The notes under the pieces: generated by a model
Seen by the model: the letters and a program-made list of their open reading frames with translations, nothing else
Databases searched by the model: none
What the model was told of the DNA's origin: nothing
Origin: Sepioteuthis lessoniana
Lineage: Eukaryota; Mollusca; Cephalopoda; Myopsida; Loliginidae
DNA: 64,000 nt
NCBI GenBank assembly: GCA_963585895.1
Contig: OY757916.1
Span: 24,345,016-24,409,015, forward strand
Reading direction: 5' to 3'
Shown: positions 41,314-51,738 of the stretch, piece by piece
Numbering within the stretch: the first letter of the stretch is position 1
Layout of the letters: every line of letters begins with the position of its first letter
Made by a program: the position numbers and the translations under genes

Positions 41314-41775
41314 TATAATGATAATTGTAGGTTGTGTAGAGAGACAGATGAAACAATCAGCAACATAATCAATGGCACCAAAGGAATACCAGAACAAGCA
41401 TAGTTGATTGGGGAAGTTGATCAACAGGGAATTGTACAAACAATTCAGTTTTTATTAGACAAGCCAATGGCATGTACCTAGATATGAATCCATGCTGGAA
41501 AATGCAACACAACATTCTCCCTGATTTTAAAATAAAAGCAGATCCCCCAATTCAGACTAGGAGACCAGACCTTGTTATAGTTAACAAGAAGAAAGAATTC
41601 TGTCAGATAACGAACATCACCAATTCAGCAGAGTACAGACTGAAATTAAAGGAAAACAAACAACTAGATAAATAGCTGGACTTTCTGAGGGGGTTGGAAA
41701 ATGGTTAAACATGAAGGTGACAGTGATACCAATAAGAATTGGGGCCATCAGTGTAATATAATTGTGGAGGGATTT
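41314..41775 (+). pseudogene. LINE C-terminus: CCHC motif and restriction-like endonuclease
   Basis: Translation gives NCRLCRETDETISNII, the start of the C-terminal Cys/His motif. After a stop and frame change comes MYLDMNPCWKMQHNILPDFK, then the RPD motif (QTRRPDLVIVNKKKEF) and the acidic/basic stretch KENKQLDKYLDFLRGLENG. RPD followed about a dozen residues later by an acidic position is the PD-(D/E)XK-like endonuclease of R2/R4/Dong/NeSL-type LINEs, which nick a target and lie after the RT. Here the usual acidic residue after RPD appears replaced (ITNITN). Only this end is present, with stops: a dead fragment. Confidence 0.65.
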
Positions 41776-42514
41776 CGTTTTATGTATCTTGCCTTTCAGT
41801 TTAGTTAGGCTGAGAACCTTTCGGCTCAGTGCATGGGTTAGTTAGGTGCAAACATGACCGCAGGTGTTCACACGCTCACGGAGCGGATGTGTCATTCAGA
41901 GATGTCACAATAGAAATCCCAGATAGAATATATGACCGGGGGATGTGGGTGACGTCAAGCACAGGGCTGAGATTTGAGAAAAAGCAGTTAGTTGAGTTCT
42001 TGCCTCGAAGGAAAAAGGTTGACTTTCAGGACTTACTGAGACCAGATCAGTTGTTTGCAGCTGGGTGCCGCATATGGTGTGTGTGGGGGGGGCAGATGGA
42101 AAAGTCAGCATAGAAAGATTGTGTCTTTCTCTCTCTTCACGTCGAAAAACCTTTAAACTCAAAAAGGTCATAAAGTTTCGTACCTGAACCAATTTCATGT
42201 TTTCGGATTCCTATGTCTATTTCACACATCTGTATATCTGGCTATGTAACATCAGAATATTTTGTTCCCTACCCTTAGGAAGCTTGAAAGTCTTGGACAG
42301 TTATCTCAGTTGATAAGTTACCAAGACTAAACAATTGTAGTTAGTTGAATCTAACCATATAGCTTTCATTATTTTCTATGAACACCACTTGCCACCAAAT
42401 TCTTTGTTACATGGTAGTTCTATTAATTGTAATATTATAAAACATTGGTACTTTTTTTGATTTTGTTCATTATATTTCTGATTTAGTTGAATATATCTTT
42501 AACTTGGAGTCTAT
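41776..42514. other. Unassigned, partly GC-richer sequence
   Basis: Holds a 94-codon frame (41829-42113) with no domain I know, preceded by a splice-acceptor-like TTGCCTTTCAG at about 41790-41801. It could be the 3' part of the LINE just upstream. I see too little to call an exon. Confidence 0.35.
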
Positions 42515-42516
42515 TT

Positions 42517-43002
42517 GGTTCGACTTGGTTTTTCTGTTTAATGGAATATCAATCCTCATTGGTTATTTAATGCCAAAGCCATCCTTGTAAAAGATCAGTA
42601 GGAGGATATTGCCCAATTGGCTGGAGCTGTAGAATACACTGGGAGTCCTGGATATGACACTAAACAATCTGATGATGAGGTTCCAGTGATGCTGGAGCTT
42701 TGGGGAATGTGGAGCACCCCTTCATTGCCATTGCTCCCAGGTCCACTCTGGCCTGAAATGGTTGCACCTGATAGGGCCCTAGCTATGGGTTAAATAGAAC
42801 TAACTGCATACTTATGCCATACTGATTTATTTGAATTAGAACTGTTTGACTAAACTGAATAGCCTATGTTTTGACAATTAAACTGTGTACTCAGGCTAAA
42901 CTGAATTGCTTGAAATAGAACTATTTGCATAAAAATGGATTTGGCGTTAAATAACCTACAAGGGTTGATATGCCATAAAAACCAACCAACCAACCAACCA
43001 AC
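42517..43002 (-). mobile_element. Element D, complete copy with terminal inverted repeats
   Basis: Left end TGTTTAATGGAATATCAATC ... TTATTTAATGCCAAAGCC; right end GGATTTGGCGTTAAATAACC ... GATATGCCATAAAAACC(AACC)n. The two ends are ~45-bp inverted repeats, each itself a hairpin (TGGCAT...AACC / GGTT...ATGCCA). Length 486 bp, no coding capacity. A reference copy for the family. Confidence 0.85.
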
Positions 43003-43363
43003 TTATAGAAGGGGGATAAGGGCATAAAGCTTTTTCCCCATGTATAAGTTCAAAAGAGAACATAATAGCACGACTGGAGTTAGGATTGACATACTACAAT
43101 GACAGTCTGGCACAGGAACTCCCAATTACAGGTCTGTATGTCAGTCTCCATCCTGTGAGGATTGTATTTATGCCCACTTGTTTTTTTAATGGGATATTTT
43201 CTTTACTCTAAAACTCCTCTGCAGGTATTTTTGACGACACCAGTACTTTCTAACTCAGTATCTGATGACATTAAAGTTTTTACCTAGTCTTCACATCACA
43301 CACCAGATGACACCCATGAACAGTCACATCAGATTTTTATATTACAGTCGTTTTATTTATCAT
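43003..43363. other. Unassigned sequence
   Basis: Nothing recognised. Confidence 0.4.
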
Positions 43364-43602
43364 CAGGAGGCCATTAATATCTGACAACCCTTTGGAGTAT
43401 GTTCATTTTTGTTACCAACTCAGCCCACAGAAATTTATAAGGAATATAAGATAGACATTACCAATTCCCGACCAAAAATGAAAATTTGGGGAAAAATCAT
43501 TACTTACAATCTGCAACTCTTCTAGAGTCAAAGTGACCAAGTGAAAAAAATACAAAAACAAAAAAAACTACCATGGCTTCTATATAGAAATGCTAAAACA
43601 AT
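43364..43602 (-). repeat. Dispersed repeat, copy 1 (inverted relative to 56003-56233)
   Basis: CAGGAGGCCATTAATATCTG ... GCTTCTATATAGAAATGCT is the reverse complement, at roughly 90% identity, of 56003-56233. No TE hallmark found in it. On the coding-like strand a GTAAGTAAT splice-donor-like site follows CTGCAGATT in both copies. Confidence 0.8.
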
Positions 43603-43784
43603 ACTATAGCAAAAAATTATGGAATTAACTCTCTTAAAGGATGTTCATCTTGTTTTTTAGATGTTTTTTTTATCAGTAAGAGTTTTCGGACTATTGTCTT
43701 CATTTTTATTGTTTTTTTCACAAGGTTTTAGCTGCTGTATCCTCTGGCCTTCCTCAGTTGTCCTCTGTTTATCTGGGCATAGAA

Positions 43785-43950
43785 GACTCCCACAATGAGT
43801 GTACTGGTGGCCCAGTTAGCTGGGACTTTAGAATACACTGACTGCTTCTCTGCAGAGGAGTAAGACCACCCCTGCAATGTGTGGCCTGAATATGACACTA
43901 AACAATCTGATGATGAAGTTCCAGTAATAAAGGGGTGTGTCCTCGGGGTG
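43785..43950 (-). mobile_element. Element D inner fragment
   Basis: CCCACAATGAGTGTACTGG ... TGACTGCTTCTCTGCAGAGG ... ACACTAAACAATCTGATGAT: inner block only, with a decayed SINE-C piece after it (43935-44050). Confidence 0.65.
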
Positions 43951-44050
43951 TAATGGTTTTAAGCGATGGACTTTGGAATCGTAGTATGCGAGTTCGAAAT
44001 CCCGTTCCGCTTTTACGTTCACTTTCAGACTGATACCTCTTCTAGAAAGT
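43935..44050 (+). mobile_element. SINE-C head fragment
   Basis: GGTGTAATGGTTTTAAGCGA, GTTCGAAATCCCGTTC, TTACGTTCACTTTCAGAC: head and start of the core only. Confidence 0.6.
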
Positions 44051-44149
44051 AAAGACAAAAATATATGGAAATTTTACAACTATGGATAAACTAAAACTAG
44101 TTGACAAATACTAAACTTAGATTAGTCTAAGAAAAAGTCAAATGGGGAG

Positions 44150-44355
44150 AATGCTGTGTTGTGCCAACACCCCACAAATCACCAACTATACGGCCACCTG
44201 CCTCCCATCATGAAAACTATCCAAGATAGACGAACCAGACATGCAGGACACTGCTGGAGAAGCAGAGACAAGCTCATAAGTGATGTACTCCTATGGACCC
44301 CCACATATGGCCGAGCAAGCGGCACAACATGATGATGATGATGATGATGATTGGA
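44150..44355 (+). mobile_element. RTE LINE 3' fragment with internal deletion
   Basis: Starts CCAACACCCCACAAATCACC and ends GCACAACATGATGATGATGATG. About 130 bp between GGCCGAGCAAGC and GGCACAACATG are missing compared with the long copy. Confidence 0.8.
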
Positions 44356-44680
44356 TCAGATCAACTATCTCTGCCACTGGAAAAAAAAGACCTTTTTTTA
44401 AGACATTAATACTGTTTCAAGCTCTTGGAGTTAATTGAGGAGATATTTCAGAAACTTTTCTTTGTCATACTGCAGTTGACTGAATATTTCACTGATATTA
44501 ACAATTTCTACAACAGCAGTAAAATAGTGCAGTTTCTCATTGGAGCCTCAACACAAGATCCAGGTATGAATATTTTTTCTCAAAAGAAATAATTTTCCAC
44601 AAAAGAAGATATCCTGAAGATACTCTGAAAGTGTCTTTCTATGAGAGTGCTTTTTGTGCCTCTACAGTTTGCAAATACAT
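44356..44680. other. Unassigned sequence
   Basis: Nothing recognised. Confidence 0.4.
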
Positions 44681-44681
44681 A

Positions 44682-44943
44682 GTAAGTAAAGTTGGTGAGC
44701 TTAGTCGACAGTGAACTGAAGGCTCCCTTTTCAATAGCTAATACACAGAGGTATAGGGGAGGGCACTACTCCATTCCCGGGATGACTCCACTTTACCCCT
44801 GATCCTTACCTTATAATGCTGCGTGTTAAGCAAGGTGGCATCAAGTACCATTTTTTGAGACATTGTTATGACTCGACCTGATATTGAACCCCAGTCTCCT
44901 GGACCATTGGTAAACACTCTGCTCATTAGGCCAATGGCCTAGA
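44682..44943 (-). mobile_element. SINE-A copy
   Basis: Antisense; first of two tandem same-strand copies separated by a short (TA)-rich spacer. Confidence 0.85.
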
Positions 44944-44967
44944 TATGTATACGTATAAATATATATA

Positions 44968-45230
44968 AAGTTGGTGACCATAGTCGAGGGTGACCCGAAG
45001 GCTCCCTTTTCAATTGCTACAACACCGTGATGTAGAGGAGGGCGCCACTCCATTCCCTGGATTGCTCCACTTTGCCCTTGATCCTTACCTTATAATGCTG
45101 AGTGTTAAGCAAAGTGGCTTCAAGTGCCATTTTTTGAGTTTTTGGTATGACTCGACCTGAGATTGAACTCCAGTCTCCCAGACCATTGGTGAACATTCTA
45201 CTCATTAGGTCAATGGACCGGTTACAGAGT
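44968..45230 (-). mobile_element. SINE-A copy
   Basis: Antisense; GTTGGTGACCATAGTCGAGG to the head complement GACCATTGGTGAACATTC. Confidence 0.85.
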
Positions 45231-45351
45231 CCTTTTATACTACGTTATCATGGATATCCAATATAGATCCTCTCATCTTAAAAAATGTATCCGTCCACAT
45301 CTATTTCACAATATAAAAGGTCTATCTCACAAGGTCTACCTCGCTAAATAT

Positions 45352-45634
45352 GGCCCGTGGTGTAGTCGTTATCGCCGTAGGAAATGAACACGGCGTTACG
45401 AGTTCAAATCCTGGACGAGACTGATTGCATTTCACATAGCACTAATAGCCTTGGGAAAGGTATGAATCCAATTATTCTCCCTCCAGCTATGGGTAAATAG
45501 TAGGACAGACTAGGTTCTTCAGCCTTGGCGAGGCAACTAGTCTAGGAGAAGGAAAACTCTGATTTCAAACCTGTTAAACTCCGCTTAAAAATTGACCTTG
45601 TGTCATATCCTGCCCGAGCGGAGGGGTTGGTAAA
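45352..45634 (+). mobile_element. SINE-B copy, full length
   Basis: Head GCCCGTGGTGTAGTCGTTAT (intact A and B boxes), core and 3' GCCCGAGCGGAGGGGTTGG. One of the best B copies. Confidence 0.9.
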
Positions 45635-45686
45635 TAGTACCTCACTAAATATGGCCAGAAATAACATATTTCATATGTTATCATGA

Positions 45687-45703
45687 CCACACACACACAC
45701 ACT

Positions 45704-45757
<54 letters not shown>
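45687..45757. repeat. (CA)n(TA)n microsatellite at a mariner end
   Basis: CA run then TA run ending at the mariner left terminal repeat. Confidence 0.95.
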
Positions 45758-46672
45758 CACGAGGATCATTAAATAAGTTTCCAGACTTTTTTTTTTTGTA
45801 TGGGCACTTTTATTGATAGTACACACATGAAAATCTAGTCCCCTTTGAAGTAATCTCCTCTGACTGCAATGTACTTGTTATACTATTCCAACAACTTCTG
45901 GATAGCCCAATGGAAGTCCTCTCGTGTGAGCATGTCAATGACCTTTGTCACAGACTCTTTCATCTCCTCAATTGTCTCATAATGACAGCCTCTGAGCTTA
46001 GGGAATAACCAAAATTCACAAGAACCAAGGTCTGGACAATAGGGAGGGTGAGGAACTGTCTTGATGCCCATCTTGGTCAAATAGTCTGTGACAAGGATGA
46101 AGTTGTGGACTGGTGCATTGTCCTGGTAGAAATGCCACTGACCCGATTTGAAGAGTGCTGGCCTCTTCCCTAGGAATCTCTTCCTGAACTCCCTTAAAAC
46201 CTCAACATAGTAACCCTAACCCTAACCGTTTGGCCAATCAACTCTGATGTATTGACTTCCTTACTCTTCCTACACCTCTCATCATCCCTCACAGACTCCC
46301 TGCCTTCTTTGAATCTCTTATGCCACTCCAAAACTGATGCTCGATTCATGTAAGATGGTTGAAAAGCAGTCTGAAACCTTCCAAACGTTTCTGTGGCATT
46401 TTTTCCAAGTTTAAAACAGAATTTATTGCATATCGTTCTTCTAAAGTGTTCTCACATACAGATTGCATTTTTTAAATTCACCAGCTGTGACAATCAGGCT
46501 TTAGTAGGGTGTATTCCAATTGCTGCTGTAGCTGTTGATTTGAACCTGAAATCATAAAATTTGGTCAGTCATCTCATAAGATGTATAGCAATAACATAGT
46601 GAATTTTCAAGAGTCAACGACAATTTTAAATTCCTGTACAAAAATGTCTGGAAACTTATTGAAGGCACTATG
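45758..46672 (-). mobile_element. Internally deleted mariner (copy 2)
   Basis: Same end points, same internal deletion and about 93% identity to copy 1 at 28660-29582, so both descend from one deleted master. (TA)n on both sides. Transposase reading shows HFYQDNAPVHN, but the third catalytic Asp is Glu (CPDLGSCEF) and stops are present. Confidence 0.85.
46208..46229 (-). repeat. Telomere-like repeats at the mariner deletion junction, copy 2
   Basis: Antisense GGTTAGGGTTAGGGTTAC: two clean TTAGGG-type units at the same point as in copy 1. Confidence 0.75.
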
Positions 46673-46691
46673 TATATATATATATATATAT

Positions 46692-46829
46692 ATGTATGTA
46701 GAAAAAGTAAAAACAGAAGAAAGATATATGTTTGATTGCTTCTTTATTGTGCCCATGCATTTCAACTTCAAATAATGAAGGAACCTGAAACATATATCTT
46801 TCTTCTGTTTATACTTTTTCTACATACAT
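46692..46829. repeat. Inverted repeat with 42-bp arms
   Basis: Arms 46692-46733 and 46788-46829 differ at one position (ATGTATGTAGAAAAAGTA against TACTTTTTCTACATACAT at the outer ends). The 54-bp loop includes CAACTTCAAATAATGAAGG. It resembles a PLE-end stem-loop or a small foldback element. Confidence 0.85.
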
Positions 46830-46852
46830 TCTGTTGGATTCAGTTATCTTCT

Positions 46853-46855
<3 letters not shown>

Positions 46856-46921
<66 letters not shown>
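46856..46921. repeat. (CA)n(TA)n microsatellite
   Basis: CA run of ~46 bp then TA run. Confidence 0.95.
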
Positions 46922-46922
<1 letters not shown>

Positions 46923-47058
46923 GAGGGTGGGCTGAAAAGTTCATAGGATGAAGAGTATGTGGACTGGAAGAGGTTTTATGCTAAAAAATAAACCTCATTT
47001 GGTCACATTCCCTGATAATATCTTGGTTAGACTATGAATTTTTCTGTTGACTTTTGTG

Positions 47059-47065
<7 letters not shown>
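46922..47065. mobile_element. Element G copy
   Basis: GAGGGTGGGCTGAAAAGTTC, ATAGGATGAAG at the left; AATTTTTCTGTTGACTTTTGTG at the right. Internally shorter than the copy at 37932. Confidence 0.5.
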
Positions 47066-47090
<25 letters not shown>

Positions 47091-47091
47091 T

Positions 47092-47350
47092 CATCATCAT
47101 CATCAAATTGTGCTGATTGCACAGATTCCCTTGACCCTCTCTTGCCATCTGAACCTATCAGTCATCACTCTTGATAAGGTCTCCAGATAGAATCATGTCC
47201 ACACAAGGCTTATGAATGTAAGTTTTTGTTAGTTGGCCTTTACTGGTCAGTCCATGTGTAAGAGTCCATTGGGGAATGTCACTTATGAGTCTGTCCTTGC
47301 TTCTGCAACAGTACCCAGCATATCTTATTTGTCTTAGATGGCTCGCGAGA
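47092..47350 (-). mobile_element. RTE LINE 3' fragment
   Basis: Tail complement (ATC)n, then decayed coding end (GATTCCCTTGACCCTCTCTT, TCACTTATGAGTCTGTCCTT). Confidence 0.75.
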
Positions 47351-48748
47351 CTGTATTACTGATAAATAATTAAACCACTACCAATCTTTTTATATTGAAT
47401 TAATAAACTAGTCAGCAGGTTCTTCCTGTGTACAAAATATGCATTTTAAGTAAAGCAGTTGAAGAGCTTGATTGATGATAATAATAATCTAAAAAAGTTG
47501 ACTTTCGTTTTTTCAATCATTTTGAAGAAGCAAAAAGACAATGGAAAAATTATTGTCTTTATAAAAGATGTTTTATAATATCAAAAATATCACACCATAT
47601 TGTATGTTGCCATCTTGCAAATATTGATTTTATCAAAGCAAGAGAAAAGTGATCATTAATTGTATCATAGAAATGGTTTAGTTTTTCGGAAATTCAATCT
47701 CAAGTTCAAAACCAAGTCAGCTATTTTACCAACAGAACTAGTAAAGAAATGAACATTATTATAAGAAAAAAAACTCAGCAATCAGCCTGAAAGTTCAGTC
47801 ATTGTACATCCATAAATCTTACCCGTTTTCCTCTGGGACCATTTCTTCCAAGTTTCATTGCATCTTTCTGTCAGGTTACCAGATCCACAAAAGTGTTAAC
47901 TGAGTGATCAAATCACTGACAGAGAAGTCTGTTTCTATGAAGCAATTTTAATGACAAAGATAAGGAACAAATGAGTGGGAAATAAAAGGCGGGAAATTTT
48001 GTACTTAATTCTGGTATAGGCAGCCATCTTTGTTTTATATGTGCAATGAGAAATTATTGTGATCTTAAACCCTCCTTTTATTTTGCAGGTTGGATTTTTC
48101 TGTGTCTTTCTTTCTTTTCTTTTTTTTTTTTAAAAAAATCCGTCCATTTTTTCTTGTCTTCTCCATGGAAAAAAGTTTGATTAAATATTTGCTTATTTTG
48201 CTTTTCTGTTTTTTATTTAAGTAATTTTTTTGGTTTCTCTTTATTGTAAGTTTATTCAAATAGTGATGTTCTTTTATGCCGTTCTTTGCACTTTTTCCTT
48301 ACCCTTTTTATTATATATCTTGTTTAAATCTTTTTTAGGAGGGTTTTTTTTTTTGCTATCTATCTTCTCTTTCTTATCTGTACCATTCTAATCGACATTT
48401 TTTTTTTTTGCTTTCACAAAAATCCCATCTATAAAAATACTGCATATATGTCCAGGATTTTCTGATGCCAATACCAGGGTTATATACAGTAATATAACTA
48501 TGCATTTATCATCGCCCAAGTTCTGCATCAGACTTTTTAAAAAATACAGCAGCATCCTTTGTTCACTAAAACTATAACACATCTTCAGAATAAATAATCC
48601 AAGAGTAACATTTCAAGAAAAGCAATAATTTTTTTGCAAGTTTTATAAGATACTCTTATTGTAAAATGCTAGCATTGGCACATTATTATTTCTTTTAGGT
48701 AATTATATATATGTAATTAAAGATGTATGTAATCATATATATGTAATT
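47351..48748. other. Unassigned AT-rich sequence
   Basis: T-rich runs at 48120-48135, 48340-48355 and 48398-48412. No coding or TE signal. Confidence 0.5.
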
Positions 48749-48750
48749 AT

Positions 48751-49008
48751 AGTGGCCCATTGGCATAATGGTTAGAGTGTTTGCCAATGGCCCAGGAGAC
48801 CAGAGTTCAAAACCAGGTAGAGTCATACCAAAGACTCACAGGATGTTACTTGATGCCAATCTACTTCACTCTCAGCATCATAATGAACAGATCAAGAGTA
48901 AGTGGAGCAATCCAAAAGGAAAGAGTAGTGCCCTCCTCTACACCGCAGTGTAGTAGCTAGTGAAAAGGGAGCCTTCAGGTTGCCTTTAATTATGATCGGC
49001 CAACTTAT
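48751..49008 (+). mobile_element. SINE-A copy between (TA)-rich flanks
   Basis: Head GGCCCATTGGCATAATGGTT, AGAGTGTTTGCCAATGG; diverged body. ATGTAATTA-type repeats lie on both sides. Confidence 0.8.
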
Positions 49009-49014
49009 ATCTAA

Positions 49015-49030
49015 TTATATATATGTAATT

Positions 49031-49069
<39 letters not shown>

Positions 49070-49343
49070 AGAAAATATGTGTAATTATGTATACATATAT
49101 GTATATATATACGCAATTATTATATGTGTATGCATGTGAGATTTATTTTATATAAATACACACATACACACACTCATATACATATTCATACGTATGATTT
49201 TTTATATACACACACATACACACCCACACTCACATACACACAATAAATCATGTATATATATTAATATATATGATTTATATTATATGGACACACACACATA
49301 TATAGATATATACACATACACATATACGTACATATATAAATAT

Positions 49344-49398
<55 letters not shown>

Positions 49399-49440
49399 AG
49401 TGTGTATGTATATATGTATGTATGTATGCATGTAAATAAA
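49015..49440. repeat. (TA)n/(CA)n low-complexity tract
   Basis: TA runs at 49033-49064 and 49366-49390, CA runs at 49342-49367, with ATATAC spacers. Open frames are artefacts. Confidence 0.9.
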
Positions 49441-50080
49441 AAATAGTTTTAGATGGTGTAACTTCTGATAGCCAAAAAAGTTATGTGTCATTGTAAAACG
49501 TGATATTCACACAAGGGATGTTTTCATTGCTTGTCGCAACTTGGGTGATCTCTGACCAGTTTTTGATGAGGTGTCAAAGGCTGACACAATTCATTGGGAA
49601 GAGTTATGCCCCTTACTTGGTCTTAAATTTTTTGTGTTGATACCATCTTGTCTCTTCCATTCTACCACAACTATTTTCCTTTATTTCTTTTTTGCCTCAT
49701 TTCTACTTTTTTGTGGTTGTTTTTTTTTCCCTAATTCATCTCCTTTAAGTTTGATGTTCATATCTATCTTTTTGCGACTTGTTTTTCATTCACTCTCCTG
49801 TTTCTTGATCTTTTTATATTCATTTATTTTGCTCTTTTACATGTCTTAATTTGAAAAAAAAAAATTTTCTTCTTATTCCTTCTGATATTTCTTTTTAGAT
49901 TTATTTTTTAAAATTTGTATATTTTTGCAAATGTCAAATTTTGCTCGTCTTCAATTTGTCTATCTCTTACAATTTTTTCTTCATTTTATTGTTCTTTTCT
50001 TTCACTCTTTCTTTTTTTTTTCTACCTACTATTAATATAGCTTTTTTTTCTTGCTCCAGAAGAGTTTTTTTTCTTGCTCC
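49441..50080. other. Unassigned, strongly pyrimidine-rich (+ strand)
   Basis: From about 49640 to 50060 the + strand is mostly T and C; TTTTTTTTCTTGCTCCAGAA is duplicated at about 50042 and 50067. Confidence 0.5.
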
Positions 50081-50084
50081 AGAA

Positions 50085-50530
50085 GAGTTCCCATGTTATA
50101 GTGGCTAACATGCTGGACAGTGACATCATAGTAAGCTAGTTCAAATACCAGTCCTACTATAAAATTCACTTTCAGTCTAATCATCATCATCAAGTCGTCC
50201 CGCCAGCACGGATATCCCTAACCCTCTCTCGCCGCTTCTCCCTATCATTCATCGCCTCCAGCAGGTCTTCTGGGTTACATCCTGTGTCCTCACATAGTCG
50301 CTGTATGTAAGTTTGAGCTGGTCGTCCTGCTTTTGCACAGCCATATGTGGGGTCCATATGAGTACATCACTTATGAGCTCGTCCTTGCTTCTCTGGTAAA
50401 AGGTATGTATCCCCTTATTCTCACCCCCAGCTATGGGTTAAATAGTAGCACAACTGTTCTTCTACAATGAGAGCTTTGACATTAAATAACCCACAAAGGT
50501 TGGTATGCAGTTAAACAAAGAAACTAAACC
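50085..50530 (+). mobile_element. SINE-C copy interrupted by an RTE fragment
   Basis: Head TTATAGTGGCTAACATGCTG; interrupted at TTTCAGTCTAAT; resumes GGTAAAAGGTATGTATCC; tail AAAGGTTGGTATGCAGTTAA. Confidence 0.8.
50181..50397 (-). mobile_element. RTE fragment nested in SINE-C
   Basis: ATCATCATCATCAAGTCGTC to GAGCTCGTCCTTGCTTCTCT. The (ATG)n tail is at the left, so insertion was on the minus strand. It proves the RTE moved after this SINE-C landed. Confidence 0.85.
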
Positions 50531-50679
50531 AAATGGAACTCGACAATGCCCTTAATCTCTCCAAGTAACATGCAAAAAGGTTGTATTACATGGAATCAGC
50601 TGCAAGGAATGACTTCTGAAGTGAACTGATCTGATTTGGCTTTATCTGTTATCATCTCATCAAAGCACTAGAAGGGAAG

Positions 50680-50918
50680 GCCCCATGGTGTAATGGCAAA
50701 AGTGCTGGATTGTCACCTCGAGGTAAGTGAGTTCCAACTCCAGTCTTGCTATTACGTTCCCTTTCGGACAAATACCCTTGGGAAAGGTATGAGACTCCTC
50801 ATTCCACCACCCTCCACCATGGGTTAACTAGAACCACTATTGTCCTTCAACAAGGATGGCTTGGCATTAAATAACTCACAAAGTTTGATATGTCATTAAA
50901 TAAAGAAACCAAACCGAG
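50680..50918 (+). mobile_element. SINE-C copy, full length
   Basis: CCCCATGGTGTAATGGCAAA head with intact A-box; GAGTTCCAACTCC; core CAAATACCCTTGGGAAAGG; tail TTTGATATGTCATTAAATAA. First of three same-strand copies spaced about 270 bp. Confidence 0.85.
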
Positions 50919-50967
50919 AATGATATTTTTATGTAAATTACATTTTCCCCTCCACAGACTTTAAGGG

Positions 50968-51208
50968 GAGTCCCGATAGTATAATGGCTAAAATGCTGGA
51001 CTTCAGCCTTTAAATAAGTGAGTTTGTGCAGTAGTCTTGTTGATAGATTCCATTTCATAGTAATACCCAAAGAAAAGTTATATATACACTTATAAAGAAA
51101 AGTTATATATACACTTATCTCCCCTGCTATGGGTTGAATTGCATCATTACTCTACTAAAAGTATGGCTACTGCATTGAATAACCCACAAAGGTTGACATA
51201 TCATTAGT
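50968..51208 (+). mobile_element. SINE-C copy
   Basis: TCCCGATAGTATAATGGCTA head; a 33-bp direct duplication (AAGAAAAGTTATATATACAC twice, 51071-51117) in the core; tail AAAGGTTGACATATCATTAG. Confidence 0.8.
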
Positions 51209-51212
51209 TTTG

Positions 51213-51662
51213 ATGCCCCCATGGTATAATGGCTAAAGTGCTGGTCTGCAGCAATGATGGAAGCGAGTCCTAACACCAGTCTTGCTATTATATTCCCTTT
51301 CAGACAAATATTCTTAGGAAAGGTATAAACCTGCTTATTCCTACCCCTATCAATGGGTTAAATAGAACCACTATTGTCCTTCTTCAAGGATTTTATTTAT
51401 TCTCCGCCCCACCACCGGACAAGTACAGCACAAGGCCTTTTTAAAGTGGGTCTGGACGCAGGGCCGCAGCCAACACATGTCCAGCAAAACCCCAAAATAC
51501 CTTTGGCCCCATCGGCACCCCCCAAAGGGGGCATCCCAGAGGCCAGGAAGCAAACAACAAACAATTGGTACAATAATTGGTGAATCTTTCAACAAGGATA
51601 GTTTTGGCATTAAATGACCCATCAAAGTTGATATGCCATTAAACAAAGAAACTAAACCAAAC
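51213..51662 (+). mobile_element. SINE-C copy split by a GC-rich insertion
   Basis: Head GCCCCCATGGTATAATGGCT; interrupted in CTTCTTCAAGGAT; resumes CTTTCAACAAGGATAG; tail AAAGTTGATATGCCATTAAA. Confidence 0.8.
51392..51585. mobile_element. GC-rich insertion of unknown type
   Basis: About 190 bp, far richer in G+C than any neighbour. A repeated TCAAGGAT/CAACAAGGAT at the edges suggests a target duplication. On the minus strand it ends GGCGGAGAATAAATAAAATC, like a polyadenylated transcript end; it also contains the small palindrome CCCCCCAAAGGGGGC. Could be a retrocopied RNA or the end of an LTR/LINE element. I do not recognise the parent. Confidence 0.5.
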
Positions 51663-51681
51663 CATACCAAGCTAAACAAAT

Positions 51682-51683
51682 CT

Positions 51684-51735
<52 letters not shown>
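51682..51735. repeat. (CT)n microsatellite
   Basis: About 25 CT units. Confidence 0.95.
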
Positions 51736-51738
<3 letters not shown>

